Positions 7,006 to 15,642 of a stretch of 64,000 nt of DNA are shown piece by piece. A model generated the notes under the pieces. That model ran no database searches, was not told the origin of the DNA, and saw only the letters and a program-made list of their open reading frames with translations. The translations under genes and the position numbers were made by a program. The stretch comes from Archangium lansingense (GTDB lineage: Bacteria; Myxococcota; Myxococcia; Myxococcales; Myxococcaceae): contig NZ_JAPNKA010000001.1 in NCBI RefSeq assembly GCF_026626635.1, positions 1,364,001 to 1,428,000 of the forward strand, in the 5' to 3' direction. The first letter of the stretch is position 1, and the number at the start of each line of letters is the position of its first letter.

Positions 7006-9189
7006 ATGAGCGAGGCCGGGACGCACAGCGCTGGGGACGAGCCGCGAAGGCTGAAAGCACCGCCGCACCTCAAGCAGGACTCGCCGGAGCGCTACCAGCC
7101 CCGGCCAGGCCTGGAGGTGGCCGGCTACGAGTTGCAGGCGAAGCTGGGCAGCGGCGGCCAGGGCACCGTGTTCCGCGCCGTGCGCCAGGGCCGCACCTAT
7201 GCGGTGAAGTTCCTCCCCCTGCCGCGCGGCCGGCACTGGGCCCTGCGCGAGCGCGACGTCATGCGGAAGCTGAGCGAGGCGGGCGGCCTGCCCCTGGAGG
7301 AACATGGCCTGTGGCCCGAGCACCAGCCCCTCTTCCTCTTCCTCGTCATGCCCTATGTGCGCGGGCTGCCGCTGGACGTGTGGACTCGCGTGCACAACCC
7401 CGACTCGCTCCAGACGGCGCTTCTCTTCCGCCAGGGCGCGCGCCAGCTCTCGGCGGCACACGCGGCCGGAATCATCCACCGCGACGTGAAGGGGGCCAAT
7501 CTGCTGGTGTACGGCGAGGAGCGGCTGGTGCTGGTGGACTTCGGGGTGGCCACCTACGAGGGCGCTCCTCCGGTGACGGGGGCCTTTCCCCCGGGCACCT
7601 GGCCCTACCTCAGCCCTCGCGTGTGGCGCGCCTGGCGCGGCCTGGAGGACTCGCGCCCCTGCCCGGCGGATGACCTCTGGGCACTCGGGGTGGAGCTGTA
7701 CGTGCTGCTCACGGGCCGGTTGCCCTTCCAAGGCAGCGAGGGCGAGCTGGTACACGCCATCCTCCACGAGGAGCCGCCAGTGCCGCACGAGCTCAACCCC
7801 CGGGTGCCCCGGGAGATGGGCGAGGTGTGCTGGCGCATGCTGCGCAAGCGGCCCGAGGAGCGGTACGCGGACGCGCTGGCGGTGGACGCGGCGCTGGGCG
7901 AGGCGTTGAAGCAAGCGGACGGGGCGTGGCGCACACCGCTGTGCGAGGCCTGGGGGCCGCACCACGCCACCACCGTGCGCGAGCGCGACATGTGGGCGGG
8001 TGGGGACGCGCTGGCGCTCTACGCGCGGCTGGCCTCCTATGAGCACCTGCTCGTGCGCGGCAAGCCGCGTCCTCTGGACGAGGTGTCCACCTTCGCCTCG
8101 GACGGGGAGCCGCCAGTGTCTGGGTCCCCAGACGCTTCGCCCGTGCGTGAGGAAACCTCAGGGCAAGCCGTGGAACCAGACGCCGCGGACAGGCCCCAGG
8201 CAGCCCCGGGGGAAACCGCGCCGCTCGCCGGGCCGCAGGTGGCGAGCGAGGCGGACGCACCGCAAGCAGAGGCACCACCGACTCCGCTCACCCGAGAGGC
8301 TGCCCTGCCCGCCGCACGCTCGCAGCGGGTGCTCCAAGCCGCAGGGTTGGTGCTGATGCTGGGCCTCGGTGCATGGCTCGCCGGGCACCTGGTGCTGCGC
8401 GGCTCCGTGTCGACCTTCCCACCGCTGGGGACGCCGCGCGCCAGCCTACCGCCGGAGTTCTTTCGTATCACCCTGGAGCCGGAGCACCAGGAAGTGGCGC
8501 CCCTGTGGAAGCGGCCAGAAGGTGACGGCGGCGCGGCGCCCGCGGTGGCGGCAACCCCCGCGCCCGTCGCCCGTGCGACGCGCTCCCAGGAGACGCGCAT
8601 GAAGAAGAAGACTCCAGCCAAGGCTCCCGCTCCCCCGCAGCCGCCGAAGGACACGAGCTCCGTGGCCGCGACGGTGAGCGCGGCCGTGCTCACCTGTACC
8701 CTCGGCAGTGGTTGTGCCACCGCCACCACCACTCCCCCGGAGCGGTCCACGCCTCAGCACCCGCCTCCCGCCGAGTGCCCTCCCGATGCCGCGCAGAACA
8801 TGAAGGAACTGGGCCTCATCTACCCTGGCTCCCGTGGGAGCGTGTTCGTTCCTGGTGGCGTCTATCCCATCTCCGTGCGCCCCGGCCCGGTGTCCTTGCG
8901 TCTGTCGGGCACTTCCAAAGGCTGGTGGGGCAAGCTGCCCGAGGGCACCCTGATGACCGGCGAGGCGCTCTTCGGCGAGCGCCGTGTGCACGGCCGCTTC
9001 ACACAGGCGCACACGCCCGAGGGGAAATCGTACGTGGTGTGCCTGGAACTGAAGTGGGGACCGGACTGGGGCTGGAAGAAATTGGAGGGCAGCGGCCAGG
9101 ATGTCGCCATGATCGGCAATGGCGGCTCCCTCTGGCCAGTGGAGCGCTTCGGGGAGGCCTGGAAGTTCGAGGAGCGGGAGAAGCGGTAG
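7006..9189 (+). CDS. Ser/Thr protein kinase with TM segment and lipoprotein-like C-terminal domain
   Basis: 727 residues; ATG preceded by GGAGGTGAGG. Kinase domain ~40-310: glycine loop GSGGQGTVF (48-56), Lys68 in YAVKF, catalytic loop HRDVKGANLL (158-167; Asp160, Asn165), DFG 178-180, and a degenerate APE-like segment (LSPRV). All catalytic residues are present, so it should be active. A Pro/Ala/Glu-rich linker (~370-435) leads to a TM helix near 445-465, placing the rest outside the inner membrane. From residue 532 the sequence looks like a second protein: MKKKTPAKAPAPP, a hydrophobic run and a lipobox-like LGSGC, then a ~150-residue beta-rich domain. This may be a fusion, or an internally started lipoprotein. 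The DUF2381 gene follows 55 bp downstream, a usual myxobacterial pairing. Confidence 0.88.
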   Translation: MSEAGTHSAGDEPRRLKAPPHLKQDSPERYQPRPGLEVAGYELQAKLGSGGQGTVFRAVRQGRTYAVKFLPLPRGRHWALRERDVMRKLSEAGGLPLEEHGLWPEHQPLFLFLVMPYVRGLPLDVWTRVHNPDSLQTALLFRQGARQLSAAHAAGIIHRDVKGANLLVYGEERLVLVDFGVATYEGAPPVTGAFPPGTWPYLSPRVWRAWRGLEDSRPCPADDLWALGVELYVLLTGRLPFQGSEGELVHAILHEEPPVPHELNPRVPREMGEVCWRMLRKRPEERYADALAVDAALGEALKQADGAWRTPLCEAWGPHHATTVRERDMWAGGDALALYARLASYEHLLVRGKPRPLDEVSTFASDGEPPVSGSPDASPVREETSGQAVEPDAADRPQAAPGETAPLAGPQVASEADAPQAEAPPTPLTREAALPAARSQRVLQAAGLVLMLGLGAWLAGHLVLRGSVSTFPPLGTPRASLPPEFFRITLEPEHQEVAPLWKRPEGDGGAAPAVAATPAPVARATRSQETRMKKKTPAKAPAPPQPPKDTSSVAATVSAAVLTCTLGSGCATATTTPPERSTPQHPPPAECPPDAAQNMKELGLIYPGSRGSVFVPGGVYPISVRPGPVSLRLSGTSKGWWGKLPEGTLMTGEALFGERRVHGRFTQAHTPEGKSYVVCLELKWGPDWGWKKLEGSGQDVAMIGNGGSLWPVERFGEAWKFEEREKR

Positions 9190-9244
9190 GAACTGACGCC
9201 GGAAGTCTCTGTTACCCTGGGTCACTCCCGAGGTCACTCCACCC

Positions 9245-10189
9245 ATGTCTCCCCTGTTCGCCGCCCCCCTGCTGCTCGCGCTGCTCACGGACCTGTCCGC
9301 CTCTGCCAGACTCGCTTCCGAGGAGGGGGACATGCCGGGTGCACGCCGCCTGGAGCTCACGGTGGAGAACGCGAGAGAACAACACCCGGTGCACGTCAGC
9401 CCTCGTCACTCCACCCATCTGGTGTTCGACACCCCATTGCAACCCGGTGGCGTGGAGGTGGACGAGCGGTGGGTGAAGAAGGCGGTGAACGAGGCCGAGG
9501 GCATGGTGACGCTGCGGCTCGCCGGCGTACCACCGCCGGACGAGCCGCTCACGGTGACGGTGCGCTTCGCGGAGGCGCAGGGGCCCGAGCGTGTCACCTT
9601 CCGGCTGTGGGTGCACCCCATCCGGGGCGAGCACGAGGTGCAGGTCGTCCGCCAGCCTGGTGTCTGTGCGTCGTCGCACCAGGAGGCCCGGTGGCAGCGC
9701 GAGCGGGCCGAGCGGTGCGAGGCCGCGCGGGAGCGGGAGCGCACCGGCCCGGAAGCGCCGCGCCCCGAGGGCTTCTCGGACCTGGTCGACGCCGGGCTGG
9801 TGGGTTACGGCGCGGGCATCGTGGGTCGGGTGCTCGAGCGCGGCAAGGACTTCACCCAGCGTCCCGGTGAGACGCTCGTGGTGATGGAGGCCTACAGCTA
9901 TCGCGTCGAGGTGCAGGGCCGCGTGGCGGTGGAGCTGCACGTGGACAACACGGACACACGGCCCTGGGTGGCGGAGGGCGCCGGGGCCGCGGAGCTGGTG
10001 AACGAGCAAGGCGTGCGGCTCAAGGTGGTTCGGGTCTGGCAGCCCAAGCCCCTGGTAGCGGGGACACGGCACCGACTCGTAGTGGAGGCGGAGGCCACGG
10101 TGGAGCAGGCCCGAGGCTCCTTCCGCCTCGAACTGGGCGAGGCGGAAGGAGCGCGCACCCTCACCGTGCGCGGTGTGTCCTTCCCATGA
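9245..10189 (+). CDS. DUF2381 family protein (TIGR02268, Myxococcales paralogous family)
   Basis: 314 residues with a signal peptide (MSPLFAAPLLLALLTDLSASA). After it come two beta-rich regions: ~35-130 (HVSPRHSTHLVFDTPL, then LTVTVRFAE) and ~215-314 (RVAVELHVDNTDTRPW, ending TLTVRGVSFP), joined by a charged helix (EARWQRERAERCEAARERER). This is the layout of the myxobacterial DUF2381 family, which is commonly encoded beside Ser/Thr kinases like the one upstream. Role unknown; location probably periplasmic or outer membrane. Ribosome site CCGAGG precedes the ATG. It probably shares the kinase transcript. Confidence 0.85.
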   Translation: MSPLFAAPLLLALLTDLSASARLASEEGDMPGARRLELTVENAREQHPVHVSPRHSTHLVFDTPLQPGGVEVDERWVKKAVNEAEGMVTLRLAGVPPPDEPLTVTVRFAEAQGPERVTFRLWVHPIRGEHEVQVVRQPGVCASSHQEARWQRERAERCEAARERERTGPEAPRPEGFSDLVDAGLVGYGAGIVGRVLERGKDFTQRPGETLVVMEAYSYRVEVQGRVAVELHVDNTDTRPWVAEGAGAAELVNEQGVRLKVVRVWQPKPLVAGTRHRLVVEAEATVEQARGSFRLELGEAEGARTLTVRGVSFP

Positions 10190-10216
10190 GCCGGGAGCGC
10201 CTGCTCCTCGCCCCGG

Positions 10217-10939
10217 TCATTTCTTGAGCGGAGGCATCAGGCCCGCCTTCACGAGCTGCTCGCGGGTGTCCCTGGCCAGAGCGACGTGCTCCGGGTTCTT
10301 CAGGGAGAAGCGCTCCTGGGTGAGGATGATGAGCGTGCCCTGGTCCTCCATCGGCTCGACGTGCACCTGCCGCGGCAGGGGCGGCACGTTTCCCCTCCCG
10401 CCAGCGATGTACGTGAGCCATCCGAGGCAGGGGTGTCCGTCCATCATCTCCTTCCTCGCGGCCAGGTCGCCATCCGCGATGATGGCGCATCCGTTCGGGT
10501 CCCACGCCTGCACCATGGCGCGTACCACCTCCCTCAGTACAGGGACGGTGAGCACCCGGCTGGCGGCCGGCTCCTCCCGGGGCAGGTAGAGCAGGCACTC
10601 GTTGAGATAGGAGGGGCTTTCGGAGCCGCAGACGAAGTTCAGCTTGCCGCCTCGCCCCCGTTGCTCCTGCCCCGTCCACGCATCGAAGGAGAACACGCCC
10701 TTGGCGAGCCGGTACCTCCTTCTCTTGAAGAAGCGCAAGAAGGCCTCGTAAGTAGGCTCGAAGGGAAGCTGGAGCGAGTGCTTGCGCGAGTACGCACACT
10801 CGAACCAGCGAGCATAGACCGGGTCACACCGGCCCAACTGCTGGAAGAGCGTCTCCGCGCGCCGGGCACACGTCTCGGTGGATTCACTTCGGCCTGACCA
10901 AATGACTCCCGCATGGAAAAGTCCCATTGGCCAATACAT
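10217..10939 (-). CDS. Orphan Imm52-family immunity protein (paralogue of 4235-4987)
   Basis: 240 residues beginning MYWPMGLFHAG; an ATG 12 nt further in (MGLFHAG) is an equally good start. It aligns along its whole length with the Imm52 protein at 4235: ARRAETLF, YARWFE, FEPTYEAFLRFFK, TVPVLREVVRAMVQAW, GWLTYIAG, MEDQGTLIILT, NPEHVALARD. There is no toxin gene beside it: it faces convergently into the DUF2381 gene and is followed upstream by ung. Orphan immunity genes are common in polymorphic toxin regions and usually protect against toxins of neighbours or replaced alleles. That role is inferred. Confidence 0.82.
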   Translation of the reverse strand: MYWPMGLFHAGVIWSGRSESTETCARRAETLFQQLGRCDPVYARWFECAYSRKHSLQLPFEPTYEAFLRFFKRRRYRLAKGVFSFDAWTGQEQRGRGGKLNFVCGSESPSYLNECLLYLPREEPAASRVLTVPVLREVVRAMVQAWDPNGCAIIADGDLAARKEMMDGHPCLGWLTYIAGGRGNVPPLPRQVHVEPMEDQGTLIILTQERFSLKNPEHVALARDTREQLVKAGLMPPLKK

Positions 10940-11006
10940 ACGCTATCTGACCGCAAAAGTAGTGTAGAACGTGCGGGTCAATGAGGTATGACACGTGGGA
11001 GACGCG

Positions 11007-11690
11007 ATGGGCTCGATGAAGGACCGGCTGCCGGCGGACTGGAAGAAGGTGCTGAAGGACGTGCTGGCCAGCCCGGAGTTCGCGGAGCTGGAGGCGTTCG
11101 TGGCGGAGGAGCGGCGGGAGCACACGGTGTACCCGTCGGAGGAGGACCTGTTCTCGGCCTTCCGCCTGACACCCTACGAGCAGGTGAAGGTGCTGCTGCT
11201 CGGGCAGGATCCGTACCATGGACCGGGGCAGGCCCATGGCCTGGCGTTCTCGGTGAAGCCAGGAGTGAAACCACCGCCCTCGCTGGTGAACATCTTCAAG
11301 GAGCTGCAGAGCGACATAGGCGCTCCGAAGCCGAAGGATGGGTCGCTGGAGCCGTGGGCGGAGCAGGGCGTGCTGCTGCTCAACGCGGTGCTGACGGTGC
11401 GCCAGAGCGAGCCCAATGCTCACGAGGGACACGGCTGGGAGCGCTTCACCGACGCGGTCATCCAGAGGGTGAGCAACAATCCGGAGCCCGTGGTGTTCAT
11501 CCTGTGGGGCAGCTACGCCCAGAAGAAGAAGGCGCTCATCGATACGTCGCGGCACATCATCCTGGAGGCGCCGCACCCCTCCCCCTTGTCCGCGAGCAAG
11601 GGCTTCTTCGGAAGCAAGCCCTTCAGTAGCGCTAACAAGGCCTTGAAGAAGGCGGGGCGAGAGCCCATCGACTGGGCGCTGCCGGAGTGA
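11007..11690 (+). CDS. ung: Uracil-DNA glycosylase (family 1)
   Basis: 227 residues. Removes uracil from DNA to start base-excision repair. Motif A GQDPYHGPGQAHGLAF (water-activating Asp) and motif B HPSPLSA (His of the Leu-insertion loop) are intact, as are LLLNAVLTV and VFILWG. Length is normal for bacterial Ung. I chose the ATG at 11007 because GGGAG lies 5 nt before it; a GTG at 10995 would add MGDA without a better ribosome site. Single-gene unit; the divergent neighbour is the orphan Imm52. Confidence 0.97.
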   Translation: MGSMKDRLPADWKKVLKDVLASPEFAELEAFVAEERREHTVYPSEEDLFSAFRLTPYEQVKVLLLGQDPYHGPGQAHGLAFSVKPGVKPPPSLVNIFKELQSDIGAPKPKDGSLEPWAEQGVLLLNAVLTVRQSEPNAHEGHGWERFTDAVIQRVSNNPEPVVFILWGSYAQKKKALIDTSRHIILEAPHPSPLSASKGFFGSKPFSSANKALKKAGREPIDWALPE

Positions 11691-11742
11691 GGCGGGGAGA
11701 CGTCCGGGATCTGTCCGAGCCCCCATGACTCGGGATAACCTG

Positions 11743-11763
11743 CCCCCCTCTCGAAGAGGGGGG
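11743..11763. promoter_or_regulatory. GC-rich hairpin overlapping the ribosome site of the next gene
   Basis: Inverted repeat CCCCCCTCT ... AGAGGGGGG with a 3-nt loop, between ung and the sheath-like gene. Its right arm runs into GGGGAGG, the ribosome-binding site of the ATG at 11772, so a folded mRNA would hide that site. There is no following T-run, so it is not a classical terminator. Confidence 0.55.
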
Positions 11764-11771
11764 AGGTCCAC

Positions 11772-13427
11772 ATGAGTCGTGAGGCAGCGGGTTCTCAGGT
11801 GAGGTGGTGGGTCGCGGGGGCTTTCACGCAGAGCCCCTCGGGCAGGCACTTCCTGGTGACGTCGGACACGTACGCCGAGGAGCTGGCGCGCTCCGCCACC
11901 GGGCTGCGCGTGAGCGTGGCCGACCGGTTGGGGGCAGGAGAGACGCGTGCCTTCGAGCTGAACTTCCCCAAGCTGCGCTCCTTCACGGTGGCGGAGGTGG
12001 TGTCGGCCCTCCCCGAGCTGCGCGCGCTCAAGGCCCTCATGGACGGGCTGGACAAGCTGCCCGCGGAAGCGGCGGTCAAGAGCCTCGAGGCGGTGGTGGG
12101 AGCCGGGCGCCTCTCCGAGTCCGTGGGCGAGGTGCTGCGTGAGAAGCAGGCCCCGTCCGCTCCCGCGCCGAAGGGGAGCAACGGAGTCGTGCCGCACTCG
12201 CCCGCGGCCCCCAAGCAGCCGGACCTCGTGGACTCCATCTTCGACCAGACGGACGCGGCCAGGCCCGCGCAGGCGGCGAAGGCGGGAGTGGATGCCTTCC
12301 TGCGTGCCGTGGGCACTCGCTCGTCCTCTCCGGCGACTTCCTCCTCGGTGGCTGCCCCGGCGCGCGCCCTGGTGGAGGAGGCGGTGCTGGCCACGGCCCG
12401 GGATGTGCTCGCCCACCCGCTCGTCGCGCGGCTCGAGTCGGCCTGGCGCGGCCTGAAGATGCTGGTGGACCACTGCCCCGCGTCGTCCGGGATGGCCGTG
12501 GAGGTGTTCGACGTGGAGGGGCCGGCGGCGGTGGAGGGCCTGGAGTCGCAGCTTCCGCTCGACCGCTTCGAGCGCCCCGATGTCCTCTTCGTGGTGGAGG
12601 CCGTGGACGATGTGGCCGTGCTGGGACGGCTGGCGGCGCTGGGTGAGCGCGCGCAGCTTCCGGTGGTGGCGGAGGTGCGGCCTTCGCTCTTCGGCGTGAC
12701 GTCGGCCGCGGAGGTGGCGACGCGGGTGGAGGAGGAGGGCAGCGGGCTGTCGGAGGCCTGGGCCGGCCTGCGCGCCGAGGAGTCCTCGCGTTGGCTGTGT
12801 GTGGCGCTGCAGCGGGTGGTGGTGATGGTGGATGGGCAGGGCGCCCGGCGGCGGACGTGCTTCACCAGCGCGTCCCTGGGCGTGGCGTCGATGCTGGCGT
12901 CGAGCTTCCGCGAGACGGGCAGCTTCGCGCGGATTCTCGGGGGCACGGGTGGGGTGCAGGCACCCGCGGTGTGGCAGCTGCCGCCGGGACGCGAGGGCGG
13001 GACGGCGGTGCCGACGGAGGCGTTCTTCCCCGTGCGCACGCAGTCGCGGCTGGCCGAGCTGGGCGTGCTGGGGCTGGGGAGCGGGAAGAACTCGGATGTG
13101 TTGCAGCTCACGGCGGCGCCCATGGTGTACGGAGGCGAGCACAAGGTGCCGCTGCCGGCGCAGATCCTCACGGGCCGCATCGTGCGCTTCGCCCAGTGGG
13201 TGAGGGATCAGCTCCCGTCGAGCGCGGGTGACGCGGAGGTGTCGACGCTGTTCTCCCAGGCCGCGGACGTGTTCCTCTTCGGCGGAGCGACGCCGGCGGG
13301 CCGGGTGCGCGGCGAGGTGGTGTCCACCGGAGAGGGAACTCGGGGCGTGCGCGTGACGGCGCTGGTGCGGCCGGAGTACGCGGGCATGCCGCTGGAGCTG
13401 GGCTTCGTCCTGCCGATGCGCGGGTAA
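11772..13427 (+). CDS. Fused TssB-TssC-like type VI secretion sheath protein
   Basis: 551 residues with a strong ribosome site (GGGGGAGG, 5 nt). Residues ~35-115 resemble the small sheath protein TssB/VipA: FELNFPKLRSFTVAEVV, then a helical LPELRALKALMDGL. After a Pro/Ala-rich linker, ~195-551 resemble the large sheath protein TssC/VipB: AHPLVARLESAWRGLKMLVD (the LEAAWRGLxYLV signature), a long middle, and the C-terminal strand VRVTALVRPEYAG. In canonical systems the two are separate subunits that assemble the contractile sheath. Here both sit on one chain and no other tss gene is in the window. It could be a regulatory or divergent sheath homologue. Catalytic function is not expected. Confidence 0.75.
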   Translation: MSREAAGSQVRWWVAGAFTQSPSGRHFLVTSDTYAEELARSATGLRVSVADRLGAGETRAFELNFPKLRSFTVAEVVSALPELRALKALMDGLDKLPAEAAVKSLEAVVGAGRLSESVGEVLREKQAPSAPAPKGSNGVVPHSPAAPKQPDLVDSIFDQTDAARPAQAAKAGVDAFLRAVGTRSSSPATSSSVAAPARALVEEAVLATARDVLAHPLVARLESAWRGLKMLVDHCPASSGMAVEVFDVEGPAAVEGLESQLPLDRFERPDVLFVVEAVDDVAVLGRLAALGERAQLPVVAEVRPSLFGVTSAAEVATRVEEEGSGLSEAWAGLRAEESSRWLCVALQRVVVMVDGQGARRRTCFTSASLGVASMLASSFRETGSFARILGGTGGVQAPAVWQLPPGREGGTAVPTEAFFPVRTQSRLAELGVLGLGSGKNSDVLQLTAAPMVYGGEHKVPLPAQILTGRIVRFAQWVRDQLPSSAGDAEVSTLFSQAADVFLFGGATPAGRVRGEVVSTGEGTRGVRVTALVRPEYAGMPLELGFVLPMRG

Positions 13428-13713
13428 AGGGAGAGACCTTCGCGCCTGCCGCGAGCGTGAGGCGGTAACGGCGGACCACCGCAGAGCCCGTGCCATGCCG
13501 GGCTCTCTCCCACGTGTCGTGGGATTACACGTCAAAACATACGCGCTGACGCGTCAATGGACGGGCTGACGCGTCAAAACCGCTGGCCGCGTGGCCCGAA
13601 CGGCTGCTCCCGTCTGGTTATACGCGAATTAATACATTGCCAATGAGAGGCACGTGAATTGCTGAGAACACCGCATCGTGGGTCGTGTTTGCACAAACAG
13701 GAACCAACCCAAG
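13428..13713 (+). promoter_or_regulatory. Upstream region of the lod operon with two TGACGCGTCA palindromes
   Basis: 286 bp without a gene. It holds two perfect 10-bp palindromes TGACGCGTCA at 13547-13556 and 13567-13576, exactly 20 bp apart (two helical turns), both inside the longer direct repeat GCTGACGCGTCAA. A half-site ACACGTCAA occurs at 13527. Downstream the DNA becomes AT-rich (TTAATACATT around 13630), a plausible core promoter about 80 bp before the CDS. The binding protein is unknown. Confidence 0.5.
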
Positions 13714-15627
13714 ATGAAAACGTTCGCGGTCCTCTCGTCACGTCCTCGTCGAAGTTCCCTTCTCGCCTTCGGCCTCTTGTGGGGGGCCCTGCAGGCGTTG
13801 CCCGGCTTCGCCCAGAGCGCCGCTCCCAAGCCCGCCGCCCCCGATCCACAGCAGAGTGCCCTCAACAATGGCAGCCCGGAGGAGGCGTCCAAGTACTACA
13901 AGGAGCTCTCCAAGACGCTCGGAATCCTCACGCCCGCGACGATCGAGACGCAGGCGACCTTCAAGGATCTGTTGAGCTACCTCGGGTACAAGGAGCTCAC
14001 CCCCGAGGACGTTGAATTCGCCACCCCCGAGTCGTTGATGGAGGGGAGGGCGACCGTCGCGCAGGCACTGCCCGTGGGCAGCAAGGTCTCGCTCAAGGCG
14101 GACACGGGCTCGTTCATGGCCCGCTGCGATGGCTGTCAGCAGGTCGTGACGCCCCCACTGCCGGATACCGTGACCGTTCACGCTACCAGCGCGGACGCTG
14201 GGCCCTTCGTCCGCTTCGAGGTAGTGGATGCGGGCAATGGCAAGATCGCCCTCAAGGCGGACACGGGCAAATACGTGGCCCGGTGCCATGGATGCATCGT
14301 GCAGGCCACCATCGAGGAATTCGCGACCATCCACGTGACCGGTGCCACCCCGCCCGGTATCGCCCGATTCACCCCGGAGCTCCTTCCCAACGGGAAGGTC
14401 GCCTTCAAGGCAGACACGGGCAAGTACCTGGCCCGGTGCAAGGACTGCTCGCCTACCTCCAAGACTCCCAACACGGTTGGGATCCACGCCACCGATGCCC
14501 GGAAGCAGGCCGTGGCCCAGTGGACCGTCGTCGTGCAGAACGGTGTTTCGCCCGGAGACATCCTCGTCTCCCGTTTCTTCGCGCCCAAGATCGTCGACTT
14601 CAGCGTCGATCCCGCGCAGCGCAAGGTTGGCTGGCGCCGGCTGGTGCGCATGAAGGCCCGCCCTGGTTCCCAGGCGCAGAAGCATTTCGTGGAGAGCGCC
14701 TGGATCCTCTTCAACCACTTCACCAGTCCCCCCGTCCACAGCCCCTTTGGCGGCACCAACGTGCCCCTGTCGGCGAAGAATGGCTCCGTCAACACGCAGG
14801 TGGCCCTGCTCACCCAATGCAAGGCCGGCCAGACCGCGTGCCAGAACGCGGAGCTCAACAGCATCTATTGGATGGACTTCGGAGCTTCGAACCAGGGCTA
14901 CAAGCTCTCCTACAAGCTCGACGCCTTCTTCGATGCCGGTTCGCTTCCGGGCGCCGCCCCCTACTTCGTCCCCAACGGGTGTGACACCTGCCATGGCTCG
15001 CTGCGTGGCCAGGCCGTGCTCAACCACCTCGACACCGACCACTGGTTGGACCGCCTCACGGATGGCGACTTCCCCGCCCTGAACAAGCCCGATGCGCCTC
15101 CCGCGCTCTTCGACGCGGGCAAGGACGCCAGGTCGGCCCGGTACGCCGAGGCCTTCGGCGTGCTGCGCCAGCTCAACCAGGAGGTCGCGGCCATGCAGAA
15201 GCGTGTGAACCCCAAGGGCTTCCACCTCGCCGCGGCCAACAGGTGGTTGGAGGTCCACAAGACCTCGGTGGCGCCGGAGCCGGACCTCGTCAAACGCTCC
15301 TTCACCTTCTTCAACACGGGCCATCCGCTCAAGAAGGACCGCAAGCCCACCGCGGCTCCCCTGAACTGGACATCGAGCGCCGATGACAAGGAGTTGCTCG
15401 GCCTGATGAACAAGTATTGCTACCGCTGCCACGGCGCCGTCCGCTACGACATCTTCAGCAAGGACATGGTCGCGGACCAGAGCAGCCCCATCCTCGACCG
15501 GCTCGATCCCAATCCCACGCAGGCGAAAATCACTGGCTTCAAGATGCCCGTGGACCGGGAGATGAGTGACAAGGACAAGAAGCGCCTGATCGAGCTCATC
15601 GAGAAGCTGTACACCCAGACCCACTGA
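13714..15627 (+). CDS. Exported fascin-like/di-heme cytochrome c-like protein of the lod operon
   Basis: 637 residues from ATG 13714 (AGGAA upstream; a GTG at 13678 would only lengthen the leader). Signal peptide ends near LPGFAQSA. Residues ~110-280 hold three repeats built on KADTGKYxARCxxC (K-x-x-x-C-D-G-C, C-H-G-C, C-K-D-C), the fascin/beta-trefoil pattern with an added CxxC in each. The rest contains two c-type heme motifs, CDTCH at ~423 and CYRCH at ~569, the second followed by GFKMP (probable axial Met). It is thus a likely periplasmic electron acceptor. It precedes the LodA gene by 15 bp and probably takes electrons from, or delivers activity to, the oxidase. That link is inferred from position. 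Confidence 0.8.
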   Translation: MKTFAVLSSRPRRSSLLAFGLLWGALQALPGFAQSAAPKPAAPDPQQSALNNGSPEEASKYYKELSKTLGILTPATIETQATFKDLLSYLGYKELTPEDVEFATPESLMEGRATVAQALPVGSKVSLKADTGSFMARCDGCQQVVTPPLPDTVTVHATSADAGPFVRFEVVDAGNGKIALKADTGKYVARCHGCIVQATIEEFATIHVTGATPPGIARFTPELLPNGKVAFKADTGKYLARCKDCSPTSKTPNTVGIHATDARKQAVAQWTVVVQNGVSPGDILVSRFFAPKIVDFSVDPAQRKVGWRRLVRMKARPGSQAQKHFVESAWILFNHFTSPPVHSPFGGTNVPLSAKNGSVNTQVALLTQCKAGQTACQNAELNSIYWMDFGASNQGYKLSYKLDAFFDAGSLPGAAPYFVPNGCDTCHGSLRGQAVLNHLDTDHWLDRLTDGDFPALNKPDAPPALFDAGKDARSARYAEAFGVLRQLNQEVAAMQKRVNPKGFHLAAANRWLEVHKTSVAPEPDLVKRSFTFFNTGHPLKKDRKPTAAPLNWTSSADDKELLGLMNKYCYRCHGAVRYDIFSKDMVADQSSPILDRLDPNPTQAKITGFKMPVDREMSDKDKKRLIELIEKLYTQTH

Positions 15628-15642
15628 TTCGGAGGTCACGCC

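Noticed and set aside
10884..13535. 883-codon minus-strand frame opposite ung and the sheath-like gene
   Set aside because: Same GC artefact; Ung motifs on the plus strand are decisive.
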